Positions 35,901 to 44,789 of a stretch of DNA of 64,000 bases are shown piece after piece. Source of the stretch: Clostridiales bacterium oral taxon 876 str. F0540. GTDB taxonomy: Bacteria; Bacillota; Clostridia; Clostridiales; Clostridiaceae. Location of the stretch: assembly GCA_000466585.1 (NCBI GenBank), contig KE993501.1, forward strand, positions 62,001 through 126,000. The letters run 5' to 3'. The stretch's first letter is position 1, and the number at the start of each line of letters is the position of its first letter. Below the pieces are notes generated by a model, which saw only the letters and a program-made list of their open reading frames with translations, did not search any database and was not told where the DNA came from. The position numbers and the translations under genes were made by a program.

Positions 35901-36434
35901 TCACTTTTTTTTATGTGATTTTTTTATTGATATAAATGACTTTATAACAATAAAACTCATATATATAATTTTTACTAAACTTATATAAATTATACTTTCG
36001 ATTTTAGTTTCTAATTTAAAATTATTGAAATCAGGATTTATCGTTGATTTATATTTTTTAATTTTAAAAGGTATGGAAAAAAAATTAGGAACTAGTGAGA
36101 TCAAATAAGATATAACTCCATAAGAAATACCGGTAACAGCTGCATCTGCAAGACCGTAATTTAGAAGTATCTGGAGCTTTAGTACTGGTTTTAATTTGTT
36201 TCTATTTATATTTTTAATAATAAAAAGTATATCTGAAAAATTAAGTTTTCTTTTTATTTCAGTTCTCTTTGGTTTTTTCTTATGTTCAGCTTTATCCTTT
36301 TTTTTTAACGGATTAATCTGAAATCTATAAATGTAAAGTTTTAGGCACTTATTAAGATAGCTTAGTCTGATTTTTATTGGTATAGGCAGAAGTAATAATA
36401 TAATTAATAAAAGTGCAAGTATATACCATTTCAT
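35901..36434 (-). CDS. ytfI: DUF2953 membrane-associated protein (YtfI type)
   Basis: The 177-residue protein has an N-terminal membrane segment (about 3-20), a basic central part and two hydrophobic stretches near 95-112 and 150-168. The pairing with ytfJ and the size match Bacillus YtfI (DUF2953), a sporulation-associated protein of unknown biochemical role. The ATG at 36434 follows TTGGAGGAAC; the longer frame has no such site. Confidence 0.8.
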   Translation of the reverse strand: MKWYILALLLIILLLLPIPIKIRLSYLNKCLKLYIYRFQINPLKKKDKAEHKKKPKRTEIKRKLNFSDILFIIKNINRNKLKPVLKLQILLNYGLADAAVTGISYGVISYLISLVPNFFSIPFKIKKYKSTINPDFNNFKLETKIESIIYISLVKIIYMSFIVIKSFISIKKSHKKK

Positions 36435-36617
36435 GCAAAGTTCCTCCAATTAATATATAAAATAGTATAACCAATGGAAAATATTTTATAAGCTGTACTT
36501 TTGCATTGTATCTATTGGGAAAATTTTTATGAGTAATTAAAAGTAAAAGTGAAAAAATAAGTAGTAGCATTAGATGTATATATAAGATATATATTTTTTT
36601 AATATAGAGGTGATTTG

Positions 36618-37727
36618 ATGAGGGCGAAATTATCTAAAACAACAGTAGCTTCAGTTCTTGCTTTATTATTTAGTTTTAATATATTCAGTATTAAGGTGAA
36701 CGCCTCTCAATTGAGAGTTAATGCAAGGGCAGCTATAGCAATAGATAGTAAAACAAAAATTGTTCTTTTTGAACAAAATGCTCAAGATGTAATCCCAATG
36801 GCAAGTACAACAAAAATTATGACAGCTTTAGTAGCCATAAAATATGGGGATTTAGACAAAAAAATTGAGATATCCGGTAAGGCAGCAGGTATAAGAGGAT
36901 CAACTGTGGGATATAAGAAAGGAGAACTTGTACCTTTAAGAGAGCTTATTTATGGGCTTATGCTTAGATCAGGAAATGATGCTGCTATTGCTATTTCAGA
37001 AGGCATAGCCGGCAGTGTTGAAGAATTTGTAAAGCTTATGAATGAATATGCTGTCCAAATAGGACTATGCAGTACACATTTTGAATCTCCTCATGGCTTA
37101 GACAGCGATAATCATTATACTACAGCCTACGATCTTGCTCTGATAACAGCAAAGGCTAGGGAAAGTAAGTTGTTTAATGATATAGTTCAAACTAAGGATA
37201 TTGATAAGGATGAGTTAGGATTTACCAGAGATTTTCACAACATAAACAAAATATTATGGCAGCTTCCTAATGCTACAGGAGTCAAAACAGGATTTACGGG
37301 AAAAGCAGGAAAATGCCTTGTAACTTCAGTTAATATTAAGAATAACGATGTAGTAATAGTAGTTTTGAATTCAAATGAAAGATGGAAAGAAACTAAAAAA
37401 ATAAATGATTACGTTGATAAGAATTATGAGTATAAAAAATTCTTTGCTAAGGATGAAGTTGTCGGAGAATATGATTTGGTAAACAACAGTAGAAAAATTC
37501 AGCTTGCTGCAGAAGAAGATATTATACTGCCTGTTTCAGAAAAAAATAAATATGAAGCTAAGATTATAAAACCAAATAGCAATCAAGCATTACCTATTAA
37601 AAAAGGAGATAAAGTGGGAAGTATAGAGATTTATGAAAATGATAATAAAATATTTTCAAAAGCATTAATTGCTAACAATAATGTAGGAAAAGAAAACTTG
37701 CTAAAAAGATGGTTTAAATTTAAATAA
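36618..37727 (+). CDS. Serine-type D-Ala-D-Ala carboxypeptidase (DacF/DacB-like)
   Basis: A signal peptide (about 1-29) is followed by the S11 domain with SxxK in MASTTKIMT (S63, K66), SxN in RSGNDAA and KTG in GVKTGF. A C-terminal beta domain is present. Its closest Bacillus counterparts are DacF and DacB, used in spore cortex remodelling; the nearby sporulation genes ytfI and ytfJ fit such a role, but this is inference. The ATG at 36618 lies after GAGGTGATTTG. Confidence 0.92.
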   Translation: MRAKLSKTTVASVLALLFSFNIFSIKVNASQLRVNARAAIAIDSKTKIVLFEQNAQDVIPMASTTKIMTALVAIKYGDLDKKIEISGKAAGIRGSTVGYKKGELVPLRELIYGLMLRSGNDAAIAISEGIAGSVEEFVKLMNEYAVQIGLCSTHFESPHGLDSDNHYTTAYDLALITAKARESKLFNDIVQTKDIDKDELGFTRDFHNINKILWQLPNATGVKTGFTGKAGKCLVTSVNIKNNDVVIVVLNSNERWKETKKINDYVDKNYEYKKFFAKDEVVGEYDLVNNSRKIQLAAEEDIILPVSEKNKYEAKIIKPNSNQALPIKKGDKVGSIEIYENDNKIFSKALIANNNVGKENLLKRWFKFK

Positions 37728-37734
37728 TAGATGC

Positions 37735-37779
37735 GCCTGTTTATATACGTAATTGATATAAACAGGCTTTTTTATTTTG
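37735..37779 (+). terminator. Terminator after the second dac gene
   Basis: GCCTGTTTATAT and ATATAAACAGGC form a perfect 12-bp stem followed by TTTTTTATTTT. Confidence 0.85.
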
Positions 37780-37929
37780 GTACTTAGTATAAATGTAAAC
37801 AGTTTAGCAGCTTAAAGTTTTATTTTAAATTTTGATATTTTAGTAACAATTTAACCTAATATAAATACCTTAGTAGTAGAGAGATTTTGCATGAACTCAT
37901 TTTTTAATACTTTTTTAGGGGGTCTTAAG

Positions 37930-38913
37930 GTGAACTATGAGATAAGAGATTGTATAGATGCAGGAACGGAGTTTTGTCCATGTCATTTAGCAGAGACAGG
38001 TGACTGTATACTTTGCTCTCAGCTTTCCGGTAAAAACTTTTGTGACTGTATAAATTGGAAGGGAGTGTGCATATATCAAGAATTCATATGGAATGGCGGA
38101 AAAGCTAAAAAGACAAGAAAGATTTTCAGCTGCAAAATTATAAAAAAAGAAACTTTGGAAAAGAGACTTATAGTGCTTACTATTTCAGCTCCGCACGAAT
38201 TAGTTAAGAATTTGGTTCATCCAGGCAGCTATGTATTCTTGAGAAATTCAAAAACCTCTCAATTTTATGATGCTCCTATTTCCATAATGGATACGGATAT
38301 AGATGAAAATTTACTTATAGTTGGTATTGAATTAAAGGGTATAAAAACAAAAAGTCTTAATTTATTAAATGAGGGTGACAGTATATTAGTAAGAGGCCCT
38401 TATTGGAATGGTGATTTAGGCTTAAGAAATATTTATAAAAGCAAAGAAGGTACTTCCGTAATAATTACTAGAGGAATAGGCCAGGCACCAATGGTTCCTG
38501 TACTTAAAAAATTATACTCTAATGGAAATAAAGTAATAGTTATAATGGATAGGGCAAATTACAAAAATGTTTTTGTACAAAAATATCTGGAGCTTTGCAA
38601 CTGCAGGGTTATAGAGTGCAATACACTTCAATCCGGCGGGCTGTCTGAAGATCTTAAGAATATATTAAATAATATTATGGACAATGAAACCATAAATTTA
38701 ATACACTGTTCTGGACCTGACATACTAAACTATAAGGTTCTTGACTTTATAGGAAACAAGGTGGATTTTTCCTGCTGCAATAATTCTAAGATGTGCTGTG
38801 GAGAAGGAGTTTGTGGTGCTTGCTCAACAAGATATAAAGGGCATAAAGTTAAAAAATTATGCAAAGTACAGATAGAACCTAAATATTTATTTGAAGGAAG
38901 AAGACTAATATAG
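37930..38913 (+). CDS. PyrK-like FAD/NAD-binding iron-sulfur oxidoreductase subunit with Cys-rich N-terminus
   Basis: The 327-residue protein joins an N-terminal cysteine cluster (nine Cys within about the first 48 residues, FCPCHLAETGDCILC and GKNFCDC) to a ferredoxin-reductase-like FAD/NAD module. The FAD domain shows GSYVFLRN and the NAD part GIGQAPMVPVLKKLY. A C-terminal 2Fe-2S-type cluster site (CCGEGVCGAC, then a later Cys) resembles PyrK of dihydroorotate dehydrogenase B. The GTG at 37930 follows AGGGGG, so the ATG at 37891 is less likely. No pyrD is nearby; the partner is probably the next gene, 29 bases on. Confidence 0.75.
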   Translation: MNYEIRDCIDAGTEFCPCHLAETGDCILCSQLSGKNFCDCINWKGVCIYQEFIWNGGKAKKTRKIFSCKIIKKETLEKRLIVLTISAPHELVKNLVHPGSYVFLRNSKTSQFYDAPISIMDTDIDENLLIVGIELKGIKTKSLNLLNEGDSILVRGPYWNGDLGLRNIYKSKEGTSVIITRGIGQAPMVPVLKKLYSNGNKVIVIMDRANYKNVFVQKYLELCNCRVIECNTLQSGGLSEDLKNILNNIMDNETINLIHCSGPDILNYKVLDFIGNKVDFSCCNNSKMCCGEGVCGACSTRYKGHKVKKLCKVQIEPKYLFEGRRLI

Positions 38914-38942
38914 AAACTTAATAATGGATTTGGAGGGGTAAA

Positions 38943-40220
38943 ATGAAGGTAATAGTTATTGGAGGCGGCTGGGCTGGCTGCGCTGCTGCAATCACTGCAA
39001 AAAAAGCTGGTGCTCAAGTAAGCCTGTTCGAAAAAACAGACATGCTTTTAGGACTTGGAAATGTCGGCGGAATAATGAGGAATAACGGAAGGTACACCGC
39101 TGCAGAAGAATTAATTGCCTTAGGTGGTGGAGATCTTATTAATATAACTGATAATAACAGCAGGCATAAAAACATAGATTTTCCGGGACATAAACATGCA
39201 TGGCTATATGATGTTAACAGAATAGAACCGGATGTAAAAGAATATTTGGTAAGTATGGGTATTCAGGTCAGGACTATTGCAAGAGTTATAGATGTTGAAA
39301 AAGAAAATAATAAAATAAAAGGAATATATCTTTCAGACGGCTCCTATATAGAGGGTGATGTGTTTATTGAAACTACAGGATCCACAGGACCTATGGGAAA
39401 CTGCTTAAGGTACGGAAATGGATGTTCAATGTGCACACTCAGGTGTCCTGCTTTTGGTCCTAGAGTAAGTTTAAGCAGCAGGGCCGGTATTGAAGATTTG
39501 CAGGGCGAGAGGGATGATGATTCCTATGGTGCAATGAGCGGCTCCTGCAAGCTGGCAAAGGAAAGTCTATCGGAAGATATAGTTAAAGAGCTGGATGAAA
39601 AAGGAGTGGTTGTTTTAAAGGTACCGCCTGAAGATGTAAATTTAGATAAACTTAAACTAAAGGTTTGCCAGCAGTATGCACTTAAAGAATTTGCGGAGAA
39701 TATAGTTCTTTTAGATACAGGTCATGCAAAGCTTATGACCTCCTATTATGTTCTTGAAAAGCTTAGAAAGATACCGGGGCTTGAAAAAGCTAAATATGTA
39801 GACCCTTATGCAGGCGGCAAGGGAAACTCAATAAGATATCTGTCTGTTGCTCCAAGAACAGATGACATGAAGGTAAAGGGGCTTGAAAATTTATTCTGTG
39901 CAGGCGAAAAAGGAGGGCTTTTCGTTGGACACACAGAAGCTATCTGCACCGGAGCTTTGGCAGGACACAATGCCGTAAGAAGTGCGCTTGGTATGCCTCT
40001 TTTGATACTTCCAAAGAGCCTCGCCATAGGAGATATAATTTCTTATGCAAACTACAAGATGATGACAAGGGAAGGAAGAAGAAACAGATATACCTTTGCC
40101 GGAGCAGAATATTTTGAAAGAATGAAATCTTTAGGTCTTTATACCACTGATTCGGTAGAAATACGAACTAGAGTTGATAAACTCAATTTGACAGATATTT
40201 TATCTCAGAAATTAATTTAA
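38943..40220 (+). CDS. GidA/TrmFO-like FAD-dependent oxidoreductase
   Basis: The Rossmann FAD motif VIGGGWAGCAAAI opens the protein (4-16). A GidA-like block LFCAGEKGGLFVGHTEAI lies near residue 318. A central CSMCTLRCPAFGPR segment supplies possible cluster or redox cysteines. At 425 residues it is shorter than MnmG and resembles the clostridial GidA-related reductases. The upstream PyrK-like gene would feed electrons to it. The substrate is unknown. The ATG follows TGGAGGGG. Confidence 0.8.
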   Translation: MKVIVIGGGWAGCAAAITAKKAGAQVSLFEKTDMLLGLGNVGGIMRNNGRYTAAEELIALGGGDLINITDNNSRHKNIDFPGHKHAWLYDVNRIEPDVKEYLVSMGIQVRTIARVIDVEKENNKIKGIYLSDGSYIEGDVFIETTGSTGPMGNCLRYGNGCSMCTLRCPAFGPRVSLSSRAGIEDLQGERDDDSYGAMSGSCKLAKESLSEDIVKELDEKGVVVLKVPPEDVNLDKLKLKVCQQYALKEFAENIVLLDTGHAKLMTSYYVLEKLRKIPGLEKAKYVDPYAGGKGNSIRYLSVAPRTDDMKVKGLENLFCAGEKGGLFVGHTEAICTGALAGHNAVRSALGMPLLILPKSLAIGDIISYANYKMMTREGRRNRYTFAGAEYFERMKSLGLYTTDSVEIRTRVDKLNLTDILSQKLI

Positions 40221-40260
40221 AATATAATTTAGAATAGAATTTTGTTTTATATTTTCTGTG

Positions 40261-40302
40261 GCGATATCATGAATTCTACTTTTATAGAAATCATGATATC
40301 GC
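40261..40302. repeat. Near-perfect 18-bp inverted repeat after the redox operon
   Basis: GCGATATCATGAATTCTA (40261-40278) pairs with TAGAAATCATGATATCGC (40285-40302) with one mismatch and loop CTTTTA. No T tract follows, so it is not a standard terminator. It lies between the redox operon and the FMN riboswitch. Confidence 0.65.
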
Positions 40303-40406
40303 GATGTAAAGCAATTTATTAATACTTATTGAGATTTGTATAGTTCACTACTTCTCTTGACAAAATTTTAACTTTGATGTAGCATATTAGATGAAAATTG
40401 AATACT

Positions 40407-40513
40407 ATCTTCAGGGCAGGGTGAAAATCCCTACCGGTGGTAAAGCCCACGAGCCGCAAGGCATGATTCGGTTAGATTCCGAAGCCGACAGTACAGTCTG
40501 GATGAAAGAAGAT
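40407..40513 (+). ncRNA. FMN riboswitch (RFN element)
   Basis: The conserved RFN core is visible: TCAGGGCAGGGTGAAAATCC, CCTACCGGTGGTAAAGCCC, GAGCCGCAAGG, then GATTCGGTTAGATTCCGAAGC and GACAGTACAGTCTGGATG. It senses FMN and controls the ribDEBAH operon starting 150 bases downstream. Confidence 0.96.
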
Positions 40514-40545
40514 AAAAGCGCATAAATGTGTGTGTCGTATATTTG

Positions 40546-40584
40546 CTCTGGAATGATTATATCGTTTCAGAGTTTTTTATTTTT
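40546..40584 (+). terminator. Riboswitch attenuator terminator
   Basis: CTCTG (40546-40550) pairs with CAGAG (40568-40572), extended inward by AA-TT pairs, followed by TTTTTTATTTTT. It lies just after the FMN aptamer and is the likely FMN-dependent stop. Confidence 0.75.
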
Positions 40585-40614
40585 AGATACATACGAATAT
40601 TTTCACGCTTATTG

Positions 40615-40653
40615 ATGCCTTGAACGATATTGTTCGGGGCATTTTACTTTTTT
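40615..40653 (+). terminator. Second hairpin with T tract directly before the ribD ribosome-binding site
   Basis: ATGCCTTGAAC and GTTCGGGGCAT form an 11-bp stem with two G-U pairs and loop GATATT, followed by TTTACTTTTTT. The AGGAGG of ribD begins at 40654, immediately after it, so this could act as a second terminator. Confidence 0.6.
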
Positions 40654-40666
40654 AGGAGGTGCGCTA

Positions 40667-41779
40667 TTGAATGATAAAGATTATATGAAAAAGGCATTGG
40701 AACTTGCTCAAAAGGGATGCGGCTGGGTAAACCCTAATCCCATGGTGGGGGCTGTTATTGTAAAAAATCATACCATCATCGGGATGGGCTATCATAAGCG
40801 GTATGGTACGCTTCATGCTGAACGCCATGCTCTTCAAAATTGTACAGACTCGCCAAAGGGTGCAACATTGTATGTAACATTGGAGCCCTGCTGTCACTAT
40901 GGAAAAACTCCGCCCTGCACTGATGCAATAATTGAAAGCGGTATTCGACGTGTTGTAATTGGCTCCTTCGATACCAATCCTTTAGTGGCGGGAAAAGGGA
41001 TTCAAATTTTACGTGAGCATGGAATTGAGGTTGAGGAGGGGGTTTTGACGGAGGAATGTAACAAACTCAATAAAGTATTCTTCCACTTTATTCAAAACAA
41101 GACCCCATATGTTGTAATGAAATATGCAATGACAATGGATGGAAAGATTGCGACTTACTCTGGAAAATCCAAATGGATTACCGGGGATAATGCTCGGGAG
41201 CGTGTTCATAAAGACAGACATCTATATTCAGGAATTATGGTAGGTGTAGGCACAATTCTCGCAGATAACCCTTTACTTACCTGTCGATTACCTGACTTAA
41301 AAAGTCCCATTCGCATTATTTGCGACACTCAATTAAGAACTCCGTTACATACGAACGTGGTTCAAACTGCAAAACAGTATAAAACGATAATTGCAACCTG
41401 CTGTAAAGATAGTACTAAGATAAATAAATACGAAGAAGCAGGCTGTGAAGTTCTTTATATGAAGCTAAAGGATGGCCATGTTGATTTAAAGGAGTTAATG
41501 ATTGTTTTCGGACAAAAAGGAATTGACAGCATCCTATTAGAGGGAGGTCAAACTTTAAACTGGTCTGCATTGAAAAGCGGCATCGTTAACAAAGTTCAGG
41601 CTTATCTTGCACCGAAATTATTTGGAGGTATAAATGCCAAGTCACCTATTGGTGGTATGGGTATTGAAGATCCAAGTGGAGCTTATAAGCTTTTACCACT
41701 ACAAGTTACTAAACTAGGCGAGGATATTCTTTTGGAAAGTGAGGTAATAGGATGTTTACAGGAATCATTGAAGAAATAG
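40667..41779 (+). CDS. ribD: Bifunctional riboflavin deaminase/reductase
   Basis: RibD deaminates and then reduces the pyrimidine intermediate of riboflavin synthesis. The N-terminal deaminase zinc site is visible (HAE at 50-52, PCCHYGKTPPC at about 74-84). The C-terminal reductase domain (about 145-370) includes MKYAMTMDGKIAT and the LLEGGQTLNWSAL block. The TTG at 40667 has AGGAGG seven bases upstream; no ATG is closer than codon 7. Arginine codons are largely CGN, unlike the surrounding AGA usage. It overlaps ribE by 28 bases. Confidence 0.95.
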   Translation: MNDKDYMKKALELAQKGCGWVNPNPMVGAVIVKNHTIIGMGYHKRYGTLHAERHALQNCTDSPKGATLYVTLEPCCHYGKTPPCTDAIIESGIRRVVIGSFDTNPLVAGKGIQILREHGIEVEEGVLTEECNKLNKVFFHFIQNKTPYVVMKYAMTMDGKIATYSGKSKWITGDNARERVHKDRHLYSGIMVGVGTILADNPLLTCRLPDLKSPIRIICDTQLRTPLHTNVVQTAKQYKTIIATCCKDSTKINKYEEAGCEVLYMKLKDGHVDLKELMIVFGQKGIDSILLEGGQTLNWSALKSGIVNKVQAYLAPKLFGGINAKSPIGGMGIEDPSGAYKLLPLQVTKLGEDILLESEVIGCLQESLKK

Positions 41780-42390
41780 GAACAGTTAAAAGTATAAAAA
41801 AGGGTGCGAATTCTGCTGTCTTAACTATAGGTGCGGCATCTATATTAAGGGATATGAAACTTGGTGAAAGCATAGCTGTAAATGGAATTTGTTTAACAGT
41901 TACAGCGCATACAAGCACAGAATTTACAGCGGATGTTATGCATGAGACAATAATACGATCTTCTCTTAGCAGCATTCATGCTGGTACAAGGGTTAATCTG
42001 GAACGTGCCATGCCTGCTAACGGAAGGTTTGGAGGTCATATTGTAACCGGTCATATTGATGGAACAGGTGTTATTCGTTCTATTCAAAAGGATGATAATG
42101 CAGTTTGGTACAGCATTAGAGCGACGCCGGAGATTTTACGGTACATAGTAGAAAAAGGTTCTATTGCTGTTGACGGTATTAGTTTAACAGTTGCTAAAAT
42201 ATCTGAGGTTGATTTCAGCGTATCTGTTATTCCACATACGGCAGATAATACTATACTGTTTTTAAAAAAAGTTGGAGATAAGGTCAATCTTGAAAATGAC
42301 TGTGTTGGTAAATATATTGAAAAGTTTCTCGATATACCATCGAAATCAATAAAAATAACAAGAGGCTTTCTCACAGGAGCCGGATATTAG
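41752..42390 (+). CDS. ribE: Riboflavin synthase alpha subunit
   Basis: Riboflavin synthase dismutates two lumazines to riboflavin. The 212 residues show the typical tandem barrel repeats: the first opens with MFTGIIEEIGTV and has GESIAVNGICLTV, the second has GSIAVDGISLTV. The order ribD-ribE-ribBA-ribH is the standard Firmicute operon. Confidence 0.96.
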   Translation: MFTGIIEEIGTVKSIKKGANSAVLTIGAASILRDMKLGESIAVNGICLTVTAHTSTEFTADVMHETIIRSSLSSIHAGTRVNLERAMPANGRFGGHIVTGHIDGTGVIRSIQKDDNAVWYSIRATPEILRYIVEKGSIAVDGISLTVAKISEVDFSVSVIPHTADNTILFLKKVGDKVNLENDCVGKYIEKFLDIPSKSIKITRGFLTGAGY

Positions 42391-42401
42391 GAGGAGGAAA
42401 T

Positions 42402-43601
42402 ATGTTTCAGTTTAATACTATTGAAGAAGCACTTGAAGATTTGCGTCAAGGAAAAATAATATTAGTGACAGATGACGAGGACAGAGAAAATGAAGGTGAT
42501 TTTATATGTGCTGCTGAGTTTGCTACTACAGAAAATGTGAATTTCATGGCGGTGCATGGCAAAGGATTGATTTGCATGCCTATGAGCATTGAGCTCTGTA
42601 AAAAGCTAAGTCTTCCTCAAATGGTAAACGACAATACAGATCACCACGAAACTGCTTTTACGGTTTCAATTGATTATATTGATACTAAAACCGGAATTTC
42701 AGCAGAAGAAAGAGGCATCACAGCTCGTGCTTGTGTCAGAGAAGAGGCAATGCCGGAAGATTTTCGCCGTCCCGGTCATATGTTCCCTTTGACGGCTAAA
42801 CGAGGCGGTGTTCTTGAACGCAATGGTCATACAGAGGCGACAATTGATTTACTTAGACTTGCTAACTTGAAAGAGTGCGGGCTATGTTGTGAAATTATGC
42901 AGGAGGATGGCACAATGATGCGTACTCCTAAATTGATAGAACTGGCGCAAAAATGGAATCTAAAGTTTATTACAATCAAGGCTCTGCAAAACTATCGCAA
43001 AAATCACGATAAGTTAGTAGAGTGCGTTGCCGTAACAAAAATGCCTACCAAATATGGCGAGTTTAAGGCCTATGGTTATGTTAATAAACTAAATGGGGAA
43101 CATCATGTAGCATTAGTTCGCGGAGATATTGGGGATGGAAATAATCTTTTATGCCGTGTGCATTCGGAGTGTTTGACAGGAGATGCTTTTGGTTCTCTCC
43201 GTTGTGATTGTGGTCAGCAGTTTACAGCTGCAATGGATCAAATTGAAAAAGAGGGGCGTGGCATTCTTCTTTACATGAGACAGGAAGGCCGCGGAATCGG
43301 TCTTATCAATAAACTAAGAGCGTATGAACTGCAGGAGCAGGGCATGGACACTCTTGAAGCAAATTTAGCATTGGGCTTTGACGGTGATATGAGAGAATAT
43401 TATATTGGCGCTCAAATACTTAAAGATTTAGGTGCTAAAACGTTGCGGCTGTTAACAAACAACCCCGATAAAGTATATCAGCTGTCAGGCTTTGGAATGG
43501 AAATTACTGATCGCGTACCTATCGAAATGAGTGCCACAGATTATGATCTGTTTTACTTACAAACCAAGCAATCCAAAATGGGACATATTTTAAATTATTA
43601 A
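42402..43601 (+). CDS. ribBA: Bifunctional DHBP synthase / GTP cyclohydrolase II
   Basis: The N-terminal domain (about 1-200) makes 3,4-dihydroxy-2-butanone-4-phosphate and has DDEDRENEGDF at about 24-34. The C-terminal GTP cyclohydrolase II part has its zinc cysteines in SECLTGDAFGSLRCDCGQQ and the RQEGRGIGL motif. At 399 residues both halves are complete. The ATG follows AGGAGG. Confidence 0.96.
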   Translation: MFQFNTIEEALEDLRQGKIILVTDDEDRENEGDFICAAEFATTENVNFMAVHGKGLICMPMSIELCKKLSLPQMVNDNTDHHETAFTVSIDYIDTKTGISAEERGITARACVREEAMPEDFRRPGHMFPLTAKRGGVLERNGHTEATIDLLRLANLKECGLCCEIMQEDGTMMRTPKLIELAQKWNLKFITIKALQNYRKNHDKLVECVAVTKMPTKYGEFKAYGYVNKLNGEHHVALVRGDIGDGNNLLCRVHSECLTGDAFGSLRCDCGQQFTAAMDQIEKEGRGILLYMRQEGRGIGLINKLRAYELQEQGMDTLEANLALGFDGDMREYYIGAQILKDLGAKTLRLLTNNPDKVYQLSGFGMEITDRVPIEMSATDYDLFYLQTKQSKMGHILNY

Positions 43602-43616
43602 AAAGGAGATTTTAAC

Positions 43617-44081
43617 ATGAATATATTTGAAGGAAAACTTATATCTAAGGACATTAAGGTAGGTATAGTTGTTGCCCGTTTCAACGAATTTATAACCTCT
43701 AAGCTGCTCTCTGGTGCATTGGATGGACTAAAGCGACATGAAGTACAGGAAGAAAATATTGATATAGCATGGGTTCCCGGAGCTTTTGAAATTCCACTGA
43801 TTGCTTCGAAAATGGCGAAAAGCAAAAAATATGATGCAGTAATATGCCTAGGAGCGGTTATCCGTGGAAGCACAAGCCACTATGATTATGTGTGCAGCGA
43901 AGTTTCCAAAGGTATTGCTCAAGTATCACTTGCTAATGATATTCCTGTAATGTTTGGTGTTCTTACAACCGAAAATATTGAACAGGCTATTGAACGTGCC
44001 GGAACAAAAGCAGGGAATAAAGGATTTGATAGTGCAGTTAGCGCAATTGAAATGGTGAACCTAATACGCGAACTGAAATAG
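43617..44081 (+). CDS. ribH: 6,7-dimethyl-8-ribityllumazine synthase
   Basis: Lumazine synthase condenses the ribityl pyrimidine with DHBP. The 154-residue protein has VVARFNEFITSKLLSGAL, WVPGAFEIP and GAVIRGSTSHYDYV, with the conserved His in SHYDY. It ends the operon, about 57 bases before a terminator. Confidence 0.96.
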   Translation: MNIFEGKLISKDIKVGIVVARFNEFITSKLLSGALDGLKRHEVQEENIDIAWVPGAFEIPLIASKMAKSKKYDAVICLGAVIRGSTSHYDYVCSEVSKGIAQVSLANDIPVMFGVLTTENIEQAIERAGTKAGNKGFDSAVSAIEMVNLIRELK

Positions 44082-44137
44082 AGGAAAGTAATACCTAAGT
44101 CATAACTTCTCATTATTTATATAATCAATTATTAAGT

Positions 44138-44171
44138 AGTCTGTATTCTGGGTGAGTACAGACTTTTTTAT
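44138..44171 (+). terminator. Terminator after ribH
   Basis: AGTCTGTA and TACAGACT form a perfect 8-bp stem with an 11-nt loop, followed by TTTTTTATT. Confidence 0.8.
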
Positions 44172-44256
44172 TGCTAACTAATTACCATAAGTTATATAAT
44201 TAGTATATTAATGCAATATGAACTTGTGTTTTATGACAAATTAAGGGGGTGATGCA

Positions 44257-44757
44257 ATGGTAAGACATAGAAGGATAGACATTTCGAAAGATAAGGATAC
44301 CTTGGTTGAATACCATTGTGAAATCAATTATGAATGCGAATCGGATTTTGGTAAGCAAATTCCATACGAGGTGTACAGAAGAAAATGGCTAAATACTAAA
44401 AAACAAGTTAAAGAATTCATTGAGGCTATTTGTAACAGCATGAGCGATAATCGAACAATTGCAGAAATACTTGAAGATGATAATGGAGCTGACTTAGGTT
44501 ATATTTGGGTAACATTTACTGATATAACAGACTATAATTTAATAATTGCTGAAATTAGAGAAATATATGTTTTAGAAAAATATAGAAATAATGGAGTTGG
44601 AACATATGCAGTAGAATATATAGAAAAAGCTGCTAAGATAAAGGGTGCAAATATATTGCGTTCTGGGACAGGCTATGGAAATATCAATTCAAAGAATCTT
44701 CATGAACATTGCGGGTTCAAGCCGTATAGAGTTGAATATGAAAAGGAATTAAAATAG
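44257..44757 (+). CDS. GNAT family N-acetyltransferase
   Basis: The 166-residue protein has a GNAT core: IREIYVLEKYRNNGVGTYAVEYIEKAAK (motif A with a variant RNNGVG acetyl-CoA loop, about 105-120) and SKNLHEHCGFKPYRVEYEK (motif B) near the end. The substrate is unknown. The ATG follows AAGGGGGTGATG. Confidence 0.82.
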   Translation: MVRHRRIDISKDKDTLVEYHCEINYECESDFGKQIPYEVYRRKWLNTKKQVKEFIEAICNSMSDNRTIAEILEDDNGADLGYIWVTFTDITDYNLIIAEIREIYVLEKYRNNGVGTYAVEYIEKAAKIKGANILRSGTGYGNINSKNLHEHCGFKPYRVEYEKELK

Positions 44758-44789
44758 AACCTAATGGTTTGTGAGAACATGAAATAGTA

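Noticed and set aside
36352..36570. Minus-strand open frame overlapping the start of the YtfI-like gene
   Set aside because: It is out of frame with the supported gene, has no family match or ribosome-binding site, and looks hydrophobic only because the region is AT-rich.
37768..37929. ATG at 37891 as start of the PyrK-like gene
   Set aside because: It lacks a ribosome-binding site, while GTG 37930 is well placed after AGGGGG and directly precedes the conserved cysteine cluster.
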